Assembly: GCA_946563605.1 (NCBI GenBank)
Contig: CAMNVW010000006.1
Coordinates: 1 to 25,477, forward strand
Length of the DNA: 25,477 bases
Direction: 5' to 3'
Source of the DNA: an uncultured Clostridia bacterium
GTDB lineage: Bacteria; Bacillota; Clostridia; Oscillospirales; Ruminococcaceae
Position numbers and translations under genes: made by a program. The notes beneath the pieces were generated by a model. That model did no database searches. It was given only the letters and a program-made list of their open reading frames with translations, and was not told the origin of the DNA. Below, one piece after another: positions 6,980 to 15,313 of the stretch (the first letter of the stretch is position 1; the number at the start of each line of letters is the position of its first letter).

Positions 6980-7630
6980 TTACCCCTCCAAAGCAGACTG
7001 TGCTCCTAATGCATTGAGTGTATCTTTGGTGACTTCCTCAACTGCTCTTGTTCCTTCAATTACATAAAGGACGCCAAGGTTTTCATAGAAGCCTTTAAGC
7101 GGTTCGGTCTGTTCGTGATAAACCTGCAGTCTGTCCTTAACGGTGTCCGGATGGTCATCCTTGCGGATAATCAGCTCGTGGCCGCATTTATCACAAACAT
7201 TTTCAACCTTTGGTGGGTTGTAAACCATGTGATAGGTTGCGCCGCAGTCTCCGCACACACGTCTTCCGGTCATTCTCTGCATGATCGTCTCATCAGGAAC
7301 TTCGATGTCAATCACATGATCAATCTCGACGCCCATTTCTTTCAGAGCCTGTGCCTGCGGAACAGTTCTTGGGAAACCGTCAAGAATAAAACCGTTTTTG
7401 CAATCATCCTGTTTCAGACGTTCGTTCACCATCTCGATCACTACCGCATCCGGCACCAGCTTGCCTGCATTAACAAACTCTTGTGCCTTCTTGCCGGCAT
7501 CCGTTCCGTTTTTCATAGCGGCACGAATAATGTTGCCGGTACTGATCTGAGGAATATGACAATACTCACAGATTTTTTCCGCCTGAGTTCCTTTGCCGGC
7601 GCCCGGCGCTCCGAGAAGTATAATGTTCAT
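6980..7630 (-). CDS. adk: Adenylate kinase, zinc-lid form
   Basis: 216 residues. It interconverts ATP, AMP and ADP. The P-loop GAPGAGKGT is at 7-15, the FPRT motif at 86-89, and the LID carries C126, C129, C146 and C149, the structural zinc site of the Gram-positive long form. The ATG follows AAAGGGGATC. It is located between secY and map as in most Firmicutes. Confidence 0.98.
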   Translation of the reverse strand: MNIILLGAPGAGKGTQAEKICEYCHIPQISTGNIIRAAMKNGTDAGKKAQEFVNAGKLVPDAVVIEMVNERLKQDDCKNGFILDGFPRTVPQAQALKEMGVEIDHVIDIEVPDETIMQRMTGRRVCGDCGATYHMVYNPPKVENVCDKCGHELIIRKDDHPDTVKDRLQVYHEQTEPLKGFYENLGVLYVIEGTRAVEEVTKDTLNALGAQSALEG

Positions 7631-7657
7631 AAAAACAGATCCCCTTTCTGGAAACTA

Positions 7658-8977
7658 TTATTCCAGGAAACCTTTATAGTGACGCATCATCATTTCAGAT
7701 TCAAGCTGTTTTACTGTATCCAGTGCAACGCCGACGATAATGATGATGGTGGTACCTCCAAGCGATACGCCCTGAATACCTGTCAGAGCTGCAAGACCGA
7801 TTGGAAGAATTGCGACTACCGCACAGAACAAAGCACCCATCAGGGTAACTTTAGAAATGATTCTTGCGATAAAGTCTGAAGTTGGTTTACCAGGTCTGAT
7901 ACCTGGAATTGCGCCGTTGTTCTTTCTAAGGTTGTTAGCCATTTCAATTGGATTGTACTGGATACCAACATAGAAATATGCAAAGGCAATGATCAGGATG
8001 AAATACAAAAATGCGTAAAAACCGCTGTTGTAATTAAAGATTTTTACAAAGCTTGCCCAGAAGGAACCTTCTTTTGGCTCGACAAATGCTGCGATTGTGC
8101 CAGGGATTGCCATCAGGGAGCTTGCAAAGATAATTGGCATAACACCGGACATGTTTACGTTGACTGGAATGTAGCTGGACTGTCCACCATACATTTTGCG
8201 GCCAACAACACGTTTTGCGTACTGAATCGGGATTCTGCGTTCTGCTTTTGTCATCAGAACGATGAAAGCGATCAGGAATACAAAAACAACTACAAGGAGC
8301 GGAACACCGATCAGGTAACGCAGACCTGTACCAGTGCTGCCTGCCTTCAGACCCTCGTAACCAAGTACCAGATACTGCCACATTGGCAAAATGACCGACG
8401 AACCTCTGGAAACGATACCTGCAAACAGGATCATCGAGATACCGTTGCCGATACCTTTTTCATCAATCTGTTCGCCCAGCCATACGCAGATCATGGAACC
8501 TGCTGTAAACATAGCAACAATGGTTACGGTAATCAGAAGATTTCCAAACGCATTGCCGCCATCCATAACTGCATTTCTGCGGTTAAGGAGCTGGTAGTAA
8601 GCGAACGACTGGATCAATGCCAAACCAATGGTAACATATCTTGTAATTCGGTTCAGTCTCTTGCGGCCTTCCGCACCCTCTTTCGAGAGCTGCTCGAGAG
8701 CCGGAATTGCAACAGCCAGAAGCTGTACTACGATGCTTGCTGTGATGTACGGTGAAATGGAAAGTGCGAACAGCGTTGCTTGCTGAAAAGCGCCGCCGGT
8801 CAGCAAATTGAGAAATCCCAACAGGTTTCCATCGCCGAAGCCCTGCATCACTGATGCGTCCAGGAATGGTACCGGCAGAGCCGCACCAAACCGGAAAATG
8901 ACGATGATCATCAGTGTATAGCACATTCTTCTTTTTAAATCAGGCAGTTTCCAGGCATTTTTGATGGTTTCAAGCAT
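7658..8977 (-). CDS. secY: Preprotein translocase subunit SecY
   Basis: 439 residues, the channel of the Sec translocon in the cytoplasmic membrane. About ten hydrophobic segments are visible, the first near 18-38, followed by the plug region with PFLDASVMQGFGDGNLLGF and the SISPYITASIVVQLL helix. The cytoplasmic loop contains MTKAERRIPIQYAKR, and the region before the last helices has IRPGKPTSDFI. The ATG is one base behind the rplO stop, and AGGTGATC in the rplO end serves as its site. Confidence 0.98.
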   Translation of the reverse strand: MLETIKNAWKLPDLKRRMCYTLMIIVIFRFGAALPVPFLDASVMQGFGDGNLLGFLNLLTGGAFQQATLFALSISPYITASIVVQLLAVAIPALEQLSKEGAEGRKRLNRITRYVTIGLALIQSFAYYQLLNRRNAVMDGGNAFGNLLITVTIVAMFTAGSMICVWLGEQIDEKGIGNGISMILFAGIVSRGSSVILPMWQYLVLGYEGLKAGSTGTGLRYLIGVPLLVVVFVFLIAFIVLMTKAERRIPIQYAKRVVGRKMYGGQSSYIPVNVNMSGVMPIIFASSLMAIPGTIAAFVEPKEGSFWASFVKIFNYNSGFYAFLYFILIIAFAYFYVGIQYNPIEMANNLRKNNGAIPGIRPGKPTSDFIARIISKVTLMGALFCAVVAILPIGLAALTGIQGVSLGGTTIIIIVGVALDTVKQLESEMMMRHYKGFLE

Positions 8978-8978
8978 C

Positions 8979-9419
8979 CTAGATCACCTCAGCCTTTCCG
9001 CCCGCCTTTTCAATCTTTTCTTTGGCAGAAGCGGAGAATGCTGTAACATTCACTGTGAGCTTTTTGCTCAAATCTCCGTTGCCCAATACTTTAACACCGT
9101 CAAGTGCTTTTTTAACCAGGCCGGTTTCAACCAGGAGTTCTTCGGTAACAACGGTGTCGTTATCGAATCTTTCCAGATCGCTTACGTTTACGATTGCAAA
9201 CTGTTTAGCGAAGATATTGTTGAAGCCTCTTTTCGGAATACGTCTCTGAAGTGGCATCTGACCGCCTTCAAAGCCAGGTCTTACATTGCCGCCGGAACGA
9301 GCCTTCTGACCTTTGTGTCCTTTGCCTGCTGTTTTACCATTACCGGAACCCGCACCTCTGCCTACACGGTAAGCTTTTTTTGTAGAGCCGGGAGCCGGAG
9401 AAAGTTCGTGCAATTTCAT
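8979..9419 (-). CDS. rplO: 50S ribosomal protein L15
   Basis: 146 residues. The N-terminal glycine- and arginine-rich extension (KKAYRVGRGAGSGNGKTAGKG) that threads into 23S rRNA is plain. The ATG at 9419 stands ten bases after GAGGAGGT. A GTG four codons upstream lies inside that site and is rejected as start. It follows rpmD by about 21 bases and is tightly joined to secY. Confidence 0.97.
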   Translation of the reverse strand: MKLHELSPAPGSTKKAYRVGRGAGSGNGKTAGKGHKGQKARSGGNVRPGFEGGQMPLQRRIPKRGFNNIFAKQFAIVNVSDLERFDNDTVVTEELLVETGLVKKALDGVKVLGNGDLSKKLTVNVTAFSASAKEKIEKAGGKAEVI

Positions 9420-9440
9420 TGTTCTCTGCACCTCCTCTTT

Positions 9441-9620
9441 TTAAGCTTCGGTTACCTCTACGAGGTGGGAAATCTTGTTGATTTTACCTTTTGTAGCTGC
9501 ATTATCTGGCTGAATAACCTCGTTGCCGATTTTTCTCAGTCCCAGGGAATGAGCGGTAGCAATCTGGTCATTCTTGCGGCCCTGGAAGCCTCTAACCAGT
9601 TTAATCTTCAGGTTTGCCAT
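9441..9620 (-). CDS. rpmD: 50S ribosomal protein L30
   Basis: A 59-residue protein, MANLKIKLVRGFQGRKNDQ, continuing with ATAHSLGLRKIGNEV and ending SHLVEVTEA. This is the short bacterial L30. The ATG follows AAGGAGGAC. It lies 14 bases behind rpsE and ahead of rplO. Confidence 0.97.
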   Translation of the reverse strand: MANLKIKLVRGFQGRKNDQIATAHSLGLRKIGNEVIQPDNAATKGKINKISHLVEVTEA

Positions 9621-9634
9621 GGTTTGAGTCCTCC

Positions 9635-10135
9635 TTAACCAAGAATTTCTTTCACGGTTTTGCCGCGGATAGCAGCAACTTCTTCAGCGTTTCTCAGGTT
9701 AGCGAGACCCTGAACAGTTGCGTTAACTACGTTGGTTGGGTTATTGGAACGCAGACATTTTGTACGGATGTCTTTGATACCAACAGTTTCAAGCACTGCA
9801 CGAACAGGACCGCCAGCGATAACACCAGTACCCTGTGGAGCAGGTTTCATCAGAACGCGGCCTGCGCCGAACTCTCCGATGATTTCATGTGGAATAGTTG
9901 TGCCTTTGAGCGCAACTTTGATCAGATTCTTCTTTGCGTCATCGATACCTTTTCTGATAGCGTCCGGTACCTCTGCAGATTTGCCTGTGCCGAAGCCAAC
10001 GATGCCGTTGCCGTCGCCGACAACTACCAGCGCTGCAAACTTCATGACACGGCCGCCTTTAACCGTTTTTGCAACACGGTTGATAGCTACAACTCTTTCA
10101 CTCAGTTCGAGTTTAGAAGCGTCAATGCGAGTCAA
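9635..10135 (-). CDS. rpsE: 30S ribosomal protein S5
   Basis: 166 residues, important for decoding accuracy and mRNA entry. The N-terminal double-strand-RNA-binding-like part contains INRVAKTVKGGRVMKFAALV and VGFGTGKS. The C-terminal half contains the APQGTGVIAGGPVR loop. The start is TTG at 10135, seven bases after GAGGAGG. The next methionine is residue 31, inside the conserved domain, so the TTG start is well supported. Confidence 0.98.
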   Translation of the reverse strand: MTRIDASKLELSERVVAINRVAKTVKGGRVMKFAALVVVGDGNGIVGFGTGKSAEVPDAIRKGIDDAKKNLIKVALKGTTIPHEIIGEFGAGRVLMKPAPQGTGVIAGGPVRAVLETVGIKDIRTKCLRSNNPTNVVNATVQGLANLRNAEEVAAIRGKTVKEILG

Positions 10136-10150
10136 AAGTATCCCTCCTCG

Positions 10151-10510
10151 TTAGAATTTGAGGCCGCCCTCACGGGCTGCTTCAGCCAGCTCTTTAATGC
10201 GGCCATGATAGATGTAGCCGCTGCGGTCAAATACAACCTCAGAAATACCTTTTTCAAGGGCTTTGGTTGCAATGTTTTTGCCGACTTTGCCAGCTGCTTC
10301 CTTGTTACCGCCAAAACCATCAAAATCTTTGTCCATAGAAGAAGCGCTTACCAAAGTAGTTCCGGTAACGTCGTCAATGATCTGGGCATAGATATGTTTT
10401 GCGGAGCGGAATACGTTGAGGCGTGGACGCTCAGGTGTGCCACTGATTTTTGCTCTGACTCTTTTGTGTCTCTTGAGTCGAGCAGCATTGCTATCAAGCT
10501 TTTTCACCAT
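10151..10510 (-). CDS. rplR: 50S ribosomal protein L18
   Basis: 119 residues. It binds 5S rRNA and links it to the large subunit with L5. The conserved RPRLNVFRSAKHIYAQIIDD and FDRSGYIYHGRIKELAEAAREGGLKF are both present. The basic N-terminus (RLKRHKRVRAK) is the flexible RNA-binding tail. The site is AAAGGGAGTG. It is 15 bases ahead of rpsE and 19 bases behind rplF. Confidence 0.98.
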   Translation of the reverse strand: MVKKLDSNAARLKRHKRVRAKISGTPERPRLNVFRSAKHIYAQIIDDVTGTTLVSASSMDKDFDGFGGNKEAAGKVGKNIATKALEKGISEVVFDRSGYIYHGRIKELAEAAREGGLKF

Positions 10511-10529
10511 TTCGATTCACTCCCTTTAA

Positions 10530-11072
10530 TTATTTACCTTTACCAGCTTTACCTTCCTTGCGGATGATAACTTCGTCAACATACTTAATACCTTTGCCCT
10601 TGTATGGCTCTGGTTTACGTTTTTCACGAACTTTAGCTGCAAACTGTCCTACGACCTGTTTATCAGGACCGCTGATGATTACTTTGTTAGGACCTGGTAC
10701 GTCAATTGTAATACCTTCGATTTCCGGCATAATTACCTTATGGGAATAACCGAGGATCATAACCAGGTTTTTGCCTTCTTTAGAAGCTCTGTAACCAACA
10801 CCGTTGATTTCCAGTTCTTTTTTGAAGCCGTTTGTAACACCCTCGACCATGTTGCCGATCAGTGTTCTTGTAAGGCCGTGTAAGCTTCTGTCTTCTTTAT
10901 CGTCTGTTGGTCTTGTAACAACAACCTCGTTGTTTTCAACAGCGATGCTCATTCTTTCATGGAATGTTTTTGTCAGAGTACCTTTTGGACCTTTTACAGT
11001 CAGTGTCTGACCGTCGAGGTTTACCTCAACGCCTGCAGGAATAGCTACAGGTTTTCTACCAATACGAGACAT
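10530..11072 (-). CDS. rplF: 50S ribosomal protein L6
   Basis: 180 residues, made of two related domains near the factor-binding stalk base. It begins MSRIGRKPVAIPAGVEV. The C-terminal half has VIISGPDKQVVGQFAAKVREKRKPEPYKGKGIKY, the most conserved part of the family. AAGGAGGTG precedes the ATG. It follows rpsH by 15 bases. Confidence 0.98.
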   Translation of the reverse strand: MSRIGRKPVAIPAGVEVNLDGQTLTVKGPKGTLTKTFHERMSIAVENNEVVVTRPTDDKEDRSLHGLTRTLIGNMVEGVTNGFKKELEINGVGYRASKEGKNLVMILGYSHKVIMPEIEGITIDVPGPNKVIISGPDKQVVGQFAAKVREKRKPEPYKGKGIKYVDEVIIRKEGKAGKGK

Positions 11073-11087
11073 TCTTGTTGCACCTCC

Positions 11088-11486
11088 TTACCAAACGAAT
11101 GCAAGGACTTCGCCGCCTACATTTTCGGCGCGAGCCTGTCTGTCGGTCATGATGCCCTTTGGTGTAGACATGATTGCGATACCCATGCCGTTCATAACCT
11201 TAGGCATTTCCTTGCAGCTGGTGTAAATGCGCAGTCCCGGTTTAGATACTCTACGCAGGCCTGTGATAACAGACTCTTTGCCCAGACCGTATTTAAGGGT
11301 AATTCTGATAATACCCTGTTTACCATCGTCTACAATCTGGAAGCCTTTGATATATCCCTCATCCAAGAGAATCTGTGCAATTGCTTTTTTCATGTTGGAA
11401 GATGGTACATCAACCGTGTCATGTTTCGCTGCTGCTGCGTTTCTGATACGAGTCAGCATATCAGCGATTTTATCTGTAATTTGCAT
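11088..11486 (-). CDS. rpsH: 30S ribosomal protein S8
   Basis: 132 residues, a central-domain 16S rRNA binder. The start MQITDKIADMLTRIRNA and the end GVGGEVLAFVW are typical. In E. coli S8 represses the spc operon by binding near the rplE start. Whether that applies here cannot be judged from sequence alone. AAAGGAGG precedes the ATG, 24 bases behind rpsN. Confidence 0.98.
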   Translation of the reverse strand: MQITDKIADMLTRIRNAAAAKHDTVDVPSSNMKKAIAQILLDEGYIKGFQIVDDGKQGIIRITLKYGLGKESVITGLRRVSKPGLRIYTSCKEMPKVMNGMGIAIMSTPKGIMTDRQARAENVGGEVLAFVW

Positions 11487-11510
11487 GACGTCAACCTCCT
11501 TTGCTCGTGC

Positions 11511-11696
11511 TTACCAGCTCGCCTTTTTCACGCCTGGAATCTGACCTTTGTAAGCCAGTTCTCTGAAACAAATTCTGCAGATGCCGAATTTTCTCAGGTA
11601 AGCGTGTGGTCTGCCGCAGATTTTACATCTATTATACGCGCGAGTAGAGTATTTAGGTGTTCTTTTCTGACTTACTTTTTTCGATGTCTTAGCCAC
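11511..11696 (-). CDS. rpsZ: 30S ribosomal protein S14 type Z
   Basis: 61 residues with zinc ligands C24, C27, C40 and C43, the short zinc-containing S14 of Gram-positive bacteria. The start is GTG (valine codon) reading MAKTSKKVSQKRTPKYSTRA, with AAGGAGG ten bases upstream. It lies between rplE and rpsH, the standard position. Confidence 0.97.
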   Translation of the reverse strand: MAKTSKKVSQKRTPKYSTRAYNRCKICGRPHAYLRKFGICRICFRELAYKGQIPGVKKASW

Positions 11697-11711
11697 TGAA
11701 CCTTTTCCTCC

Positions 11712-12251
11712 TTACTTCGCGAACGGAGCGCCCATGAGTTTGAGCAGCTCGCGGGATTCCTCGTCTGTTGTCGCAGTAGTTACGAACGCAATGTCCATAC
11801 CACGAACCTTGTCAATTTTATCGTATTCGATTTCAGGGAAGATCAACTGTTCTTTCAGTCCCAGGCTGTAGTTGCCGCGGCCGTCAAAACCGTTTGGATT
11901 GATACCTCTGAAGTCTCTTACACGAGGGAGTGCCATGTTGAAGAGTCTGTCAACAAACTCGTACATGATTTCTCCTCTCAGTGTTACTTTTGCGCCGATA
12001 ACCATGCCCTCACGAAGTTTGAAGTTCGCAACGGATTTCTTTGCTGTACAAGGAACAGCTTTCTGGCCGGTAATTGTAGCCAAGTCTGTCATGATTGCAT
12101 CGATAATCTTATGGTTGTCTCTAGCCTCGCCACAGCCAACGTTTACGACTACCTTATCCAGCTTAGGAATCTGCATGACGCTTTTATAGCCAAACTTTTT
12201 GTACAAAGCTGGCGCTATATCATTAACATAGGTTTCTTTAAGCTTTGCCAT
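11712..12251 (-). CDS. rplE: 50S ribosomal protein L5
   Basis: 179 residues, binds 5S rRNA and contacts P-site tRNA. Conserved parts include VMQIPKLDKVVVNVGCGEA, the CTAKKSVANFKLREG segment, RDFRGINPNGFDGRGNYSLG, and the C-terminal IAFVTTATTDEESRELLKLMG. TTAGGAGGAG precedes the ATG. It is 15 bases behind rplX. Confidence 0.98.
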   Translation of the reverse strand: MAKLKETYVNDIAPALYKKFGYKSVMQIPKLDKVVVNVGCGEARDNHKIIDAIMTDLATITGQKAVPCTAKKSVANFKLREGMVIGAKVTLRGEIMYEFVDRLFNMALPRVRDFRGINPNGFDGRGNYSLGLKEQLIFPEIEYDKIDKVRGMDIAFVTTATTDEESRELLKLMGAPFAK

Positions 12252-12266
12252 GTTTTCTCCTCCTAA

Positions 12267-12587
12267 TTAGAATGTTTCGCCACAATCGTTGTTTTTGCAA
12301 AGACGTGCTTTTGTGCCATCAGCCAGAATCTTATGAGCAACTCTTGTTGGCTTGCCGCATTTTGGGCAAACGAGCATTACTTTGGAAGAATACATTGCGC
12401 CTTCTGCGTCAACGATACCACCCTGCTCGCCCATACGACGAGGTTTTACATGTTTTTTGATCATGTTGCAGCCTTCGACGATGACTTTGCCTTCTTTTGG
12501 GCTTACCGCCAAAACCTTGCCTTTTTTACCCTTGTCTTTACCGGACAGGATAACAACGGTGTCGCCTGTTTTAACGTGTACGTTCAT
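12267..12587 (-). CDS. rplX: 50S ribosomal protein L24 with cysteine pairs at the C-terminus
   Basis: 106 residues. The KOW motif DTVVILSGKDKGKKGKVLAV starts the protein, which is an early assembly factor of the large subunit. C74, C77, C97 and C102 form a zinc-ribbon-like pattern, with the second pair spaced by four residues (CKNNDC). The ATG at 12587 stands about ten bases after AGGAGG. A GTG four codons upstream overlaps that site and is rejected. Confidence 0.97.
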   Translation of the reverse strand: MNVHVKTGDTVVILSGKDKGKKGKVLAVSPKEGKVIVEGCNMIKKHVKPRRMGEQGGIVDAEGAMYSSKVMLVCPKCGKPTRVAHKILADGTKARLCKNNDCGETF

Positions 12588-12602
12588 CTCTCTGAGCACC
12601 TC

Positions 12603-12971
12603 CTAAAGAACCTCTGGGGCGAGGCTGAGAATCTTGAGGTAATCTTTATCTCTCAGTTCTCTCGCCACTGGGCCAAAAATACGTGTGCCCCTTGGATTTT
12701 TATCTTCTTTAACAATAACAGCTGCGTTCTCGTCAAAACGAATGTAAGTACCATCTTCACGTCTTACACCCTTAACGGAACGAACGATAACTGCTTTAAC
12801 AACGTCGCCTTTTTTAACCATACCGCCTGGAGCAGCTTTTTTAACGGAAGCAACAACGACATCGCCGATGTTTGCATATCTGCGTCTGGAACCGCCCAGA
12901 ACGCGGATGCACATGAGTTCTTTAGCTCCGGTATTGTCGGCAACTTTCAGATAGGTCTGCATCTGTATCAC
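12603..12971 (-). CDS. rplN: 50S ribosomal protein L14
   Basis: 122 residues, part of the subunit interface and of bridge B8. It reads MIQMQTYLKVADNTGAKELMC, and later GSRRRYANIGDVVVASVK and GTRIFGPVARELR. The start is GTG, nine bases behind AAAGGAGG. The in-frame ATG three codons later would cut the family's conserved N-terminus. Confidence 0.97.
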   Translation of the reverse strand: MIQMQTYLKVADNTGAKELMCIRVLGGSRRRYANIGDVVVASVKKAAPGGMVKKGDVVKAVIVRSVKGVRREDGTYIRFDENAAVIVKEDKNPRGTRIFGPVARELRDKDYLKILSLAPEVL

Positions 12972-13039
12972 AGTGCGTCCCCTCCTTTCGGTTGTACTGA
13001 ATCAAGTATTTTATCAGATAACAATCGCAAAATAACAGC

Positions 13040-13297
13040 TTATTTTGCTTTTTCGGTTATTTCGACAACTCTCCAATGTTTGTCTTTGGACAGAGGGCGA
13101 GTCTCCATAACCAGTACCTTGTCGCCAATGCCGCATGCGTTTTCTTCGTCATGTGCTTTGAATGTAACGGTACGTTTCATGATTTTGTTGTAGAGAGGGT
13201 GTTTTACGTTATCTTTGATTGCAACGACTACGGTTTTGTCCATCTTGTTGCTGACAACGGTGCCGACTCTTGTTTTTCTAAGGTTTCTTTCGTCCAC
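13040..13297 (-). CDS. rpsQ: 30S ribosomal protein S17
   Basis: 85 residues, OB-fold primary binder of 16S rRNA. It begins MDERNLRKTRVGTVVSNKMDKT and includes HPLYNKIMKRTVTFKAHDE and METRPLSKDKHWRVVE. The start is GTG at 13297, six bases behind AAGGAGGA. A TTG further upstream lies inside the ribosome binding site. It is separated from rplN by 68 bases. Confidence 0.97.
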   Translation of the reverse strand: MDERNLRKTRVGTVVSNKMDKTVVVAIKDNVKHPLYNKIMKRTVTFKAHDEENACGIGDKVLVMETRPLSKDKHWRVVEITEKAK

Positions 13298-13318
13298 CTT
13301 GCGTCCTCCTTCCAAGAA

Positions 13319-13519
13319 TTACTGCACGTTCTTCATTGCATTTTCCTTGATAATCGTGGAAATTCTGGCAATGTCTTTTTTGACAGCCTTAATTCTCTTC
13401 GGATTCTCAAGCTGGTTAATTGCGTGCTGGAAGCGAAGGTGGAAAAGCTCAGCTTTCAAGTCTACAAGCTTCTCGGAAAGTTCTTTTTCAGACAAGTTTC
13501 TGATCTCTGCAGCTTTCAT
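13319..13519 (-). CDS. rpmC: 50S ribosomal protein L29
   Basis: 66 residues of two long helices. It begins MKAAEIRNLSEKELSEKL and contains ELFHLRFQHAINQLENPKRIK, the signature region. L29 lies at the tunnel exit near the SRP and trigger factor docking protein L23. Its ATG shares the A of the rplP stop (TAATG), which indicates coupled translation. Confidence 0.98.
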   Translation of the reverse strand: MKAAEIRNLSEKELSEKLVDLKAELFHLRFQHAINQLENPKRIKAVKKDIARISTIIKENAMKNVQ

Positions 13520-13947
13520 TACTCTTCACACTCCTTTGCTTCTTCTCTCTTTACGAATTTGCACTTAACTGGCAGTTTGTACATAGCCAGACGCATAGCC
13601 TCACGAGCAAGCTCTTCGGATACGCCGCCGATTTCAAACATAACGGTGCCTGGTTTTACAACTGCTACCCAGTACTCTGGGCTACCTTTACCGGAACCCA
13701 TACGAGTTTCAGCAGGTTTTTCTGTAATTGGTTTATGTGGGAAGATCTTGATCCAAACCTGACCGCCACGTTTGATGTAACGTGTCATTGCAATACGAGC
13801 TGCTTCGATCTGGTTGGAAGTGATCCAGGATGGCTCCAATGCCTGCAGACCGTATTCGCCGTTGGAAACAAAGTTGCCCTTGTGAGCAGCACCTTTCATA
13901 CGACCTCTGTGCTGTCTGCGGTATTTAACTCTTTTTGGGAGAAGCAT
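13519..13947 (-). CDS. rplP: 50S ribosomal protein L16
   Basis: 142 residues. It contacts A-site tRNA and helps organise the peptidyl transferase region. It starts MLLPKRVKYRRQHRGRMKG and contains RGGQVWIKIFPHKPITEKP and ETRMGSGKGSPEYWVAVV. It overlaps by one base with rpsC upstream and with rpmC downstream (TAATG junctions on both sides). Confidence 0.98.
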   Translation of the reverse strand: MLLPKRVKYRRQHRGRMKGAAHKGNFVSNGEYGLQALEPSWITSNQIEAARIAMTRYIKRGGQVWIKIFPHKPITEKPAETRMGSGKGSPEYWVAVVKPGTVMFEIGGVSEELAREAMRLAMYKLPVKCKFVKREEAKECEE

Positions 13948-14633
13948 TAGTTTTTGCCTCCTTCCTTACGAGGCTGTCTTTTTACTGCCTGGAGAACTTC
14001 TCCAGCGTAAATCCAGACTTTAACGCCGATCTTTCCGTAAGTGGTGTTTGCTTCTGCGAAACCATAATCAATGTCAGCGCGCAGTGTCTGCAGCGGAATG
14101 GTTCCTTCGTGATAATGTTCGCTTCTAGCGATTTCAGCTCCGCCCAGACGGCCGGAAACCTGAACTTTGATACCCTGAGCACCCAGCTTCATGGTACGTC
14201 CGATGCACTGTTTCATTGCGCGGCGGAAGGAGATACGTCTTTCCAGCTGAGAAGCAATGTTTTCTGCAACGAGCTGTGCGTCTTTGTCTGGCTGCTTAAC
14301 TTCAACAATGTTGATGAATACCTTTGCAGGTACTTCTTTATCTTTGTTGATGATTTTTTCGCACTGTGCGCGGAGTTTTTCGATCTCAGCGCCGCCTTTA
14401 CCGATAACCATGCCCGGTTTAGCGCAGTGGATGTGGATTCTTACTTTGGTTGCGTCACGCTCGATCTCGATGCGTGGTACACCTGCCAGCTGCAGGCTGT
14501 TTTTAAGGAATTTACGCAGATTGTAATCCTCTACCAGGATATCGCCAAAAGCGTCGTCCTTAGCAAACCAGCGGGAATCCCAATCTTTGATGACACCGAC
14601 ACGAATGCCGTGTGGATTAACCTTTTGTCCCAT
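13947..14633 (-). CDS. rpsC: 30S ribosomal protein S3
   Basis: 228 residues at the mRNA entry. The N-terminal KH domain carries the GKGG loop at 78-81 (MVIGKGGAEIEKLR). The C-terminal domain ends with GEVLQAVKRQPRKEGGKN. It begins MGQKVNPHGIRVGVIKDWDS. AAAGGAGGAGG precedes the ATG. It is coupled to rplP. Confidence 0.98.
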   Translation of the reverse strand: MGQKVNPHGIRVGVIKDWDSRWFAKDDAFGDILVEDYNLRKFLKNSLQLAGVPRIEIERDATKVRIHIHCAKPGMVIGKGGAEIEKLRAQCEKIINKDKEVPAKVFINIVEVKQPDKDAQLVAENIASQLERRISFRRAMKQCIGRTMKLGAQGIKVQVSGRLGGAEIARSEHYHEGTIPLQTLRADIDYGFAEANTTYGKIGVKVWIYAGEVLQAVKRQPRKEGGKN

Positions 14634-14652
14634 AGTTTACCTCCTCCTTTGG

Positions 14653-14988
14653 CTATTCCTGTTCTTTGAGAACGATGGTGATATTGGATGTTCTCTTGAA
14701 TACTCTAAATGCTCTGCCCTGTGCTCTTGGTCTAACTCTCTTGAGAATTGGACCCTCGCCAACGTAGCACTCTGCAACATAGAGGTTGTTCACATCCATA
14801 TTGTGATTGTTTTCTGCGTTAGCGATTGCGGATTTCAGAAGCTTCTCAACCGGCTCGCATGCGGCCTTTGGAGTGTGCTTCAGAATAGCCAAAGCTAATT
14901 TGGTCGGCTTGTTTCTGATCAGATCAAGCACGATCTGCACTTTACGTGGTGCAATACGGGCATATTTAAGATAAGCCCTTGCTTCCAT
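14653..14988 (-). CDS. rplV: 50S ribosomal protein L22
   Basis: 111 residues. It lines the narrow part of the exit tunnel with an extended beta hairpin, here around GEGPILKRVRPRAQGRAFRVFKR. The start MEARAYLKYARIAPRKVQIVLDLIRNK is typical. The hairpin tip is the macrolide-related region, and no unusual deletion is visible. GAGGATAAC precedes the ATG. Confidence 0.98.
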   Translation of the reverse strand: MEARAYLKYARIAPRKVQIVLDLIRNKPTKLALAILKHTPKAACEPVEKLLKSAIANAENNHNMDVNNLYVAECYVGEGPILKRVRPRAQGRAFRVFKRTSNITIVLKEQE

Positions 14989-15013
14989 TTGTTATCCTCC
15001 TCTCGGCCTTTGC

Positions 15014-15289
15014 TTACTTACCGGTTTTTTTGGCGCCGGCGTGGCCTCTATAGGTTCTTGTAGGAGCAAATTCTCCCAGTTTGTGTCCAACCATATCCTC
15101 GGTTACATAAACCGGAACATGTTTGCGACCGTCATGAACTGCAAATGTGTGTCCAACGAAATCAGGGAAGATTGTGGAGGAACGGCTCCAGGTTTTCAGA
15201 ACTCTCTTTTCACCGGCAGCGTTCATTTCCTTTACCCTTTTGAGCAGTACAGGCTGTACAAAAGGTCCCTTTTTAATACTTCTACCCAT
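15014..15289 (-). CDS. rpsS: 30S ribosomal protein S19
   Basis: 91 residues in the head of the small subunit. It begins MGRSIKKGPFVQPVLLKRV and contains TWSRSSTIFPDFVGHTFAVHDGRKH and the GHKLGEFAPTRTYRGH motif that ends the family's conserved core. AAAGGAGACA precedes the ATG. It sits 24 bases behind rplB. Confidence 0.98.
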   Translation of the reverse strand: MGRSIKKGPFVQPVLLKRVKEMNAAGEKRVLKTWSRSSTIFPDFVGHTFAVHDGRKHVPVYVTEDMVGHKLGEFAPTRTYRGHAGAKKTGK

Positions 15290-15313
15290 TACTGTGTCTC
15301 CTTTCAGCCTGCA

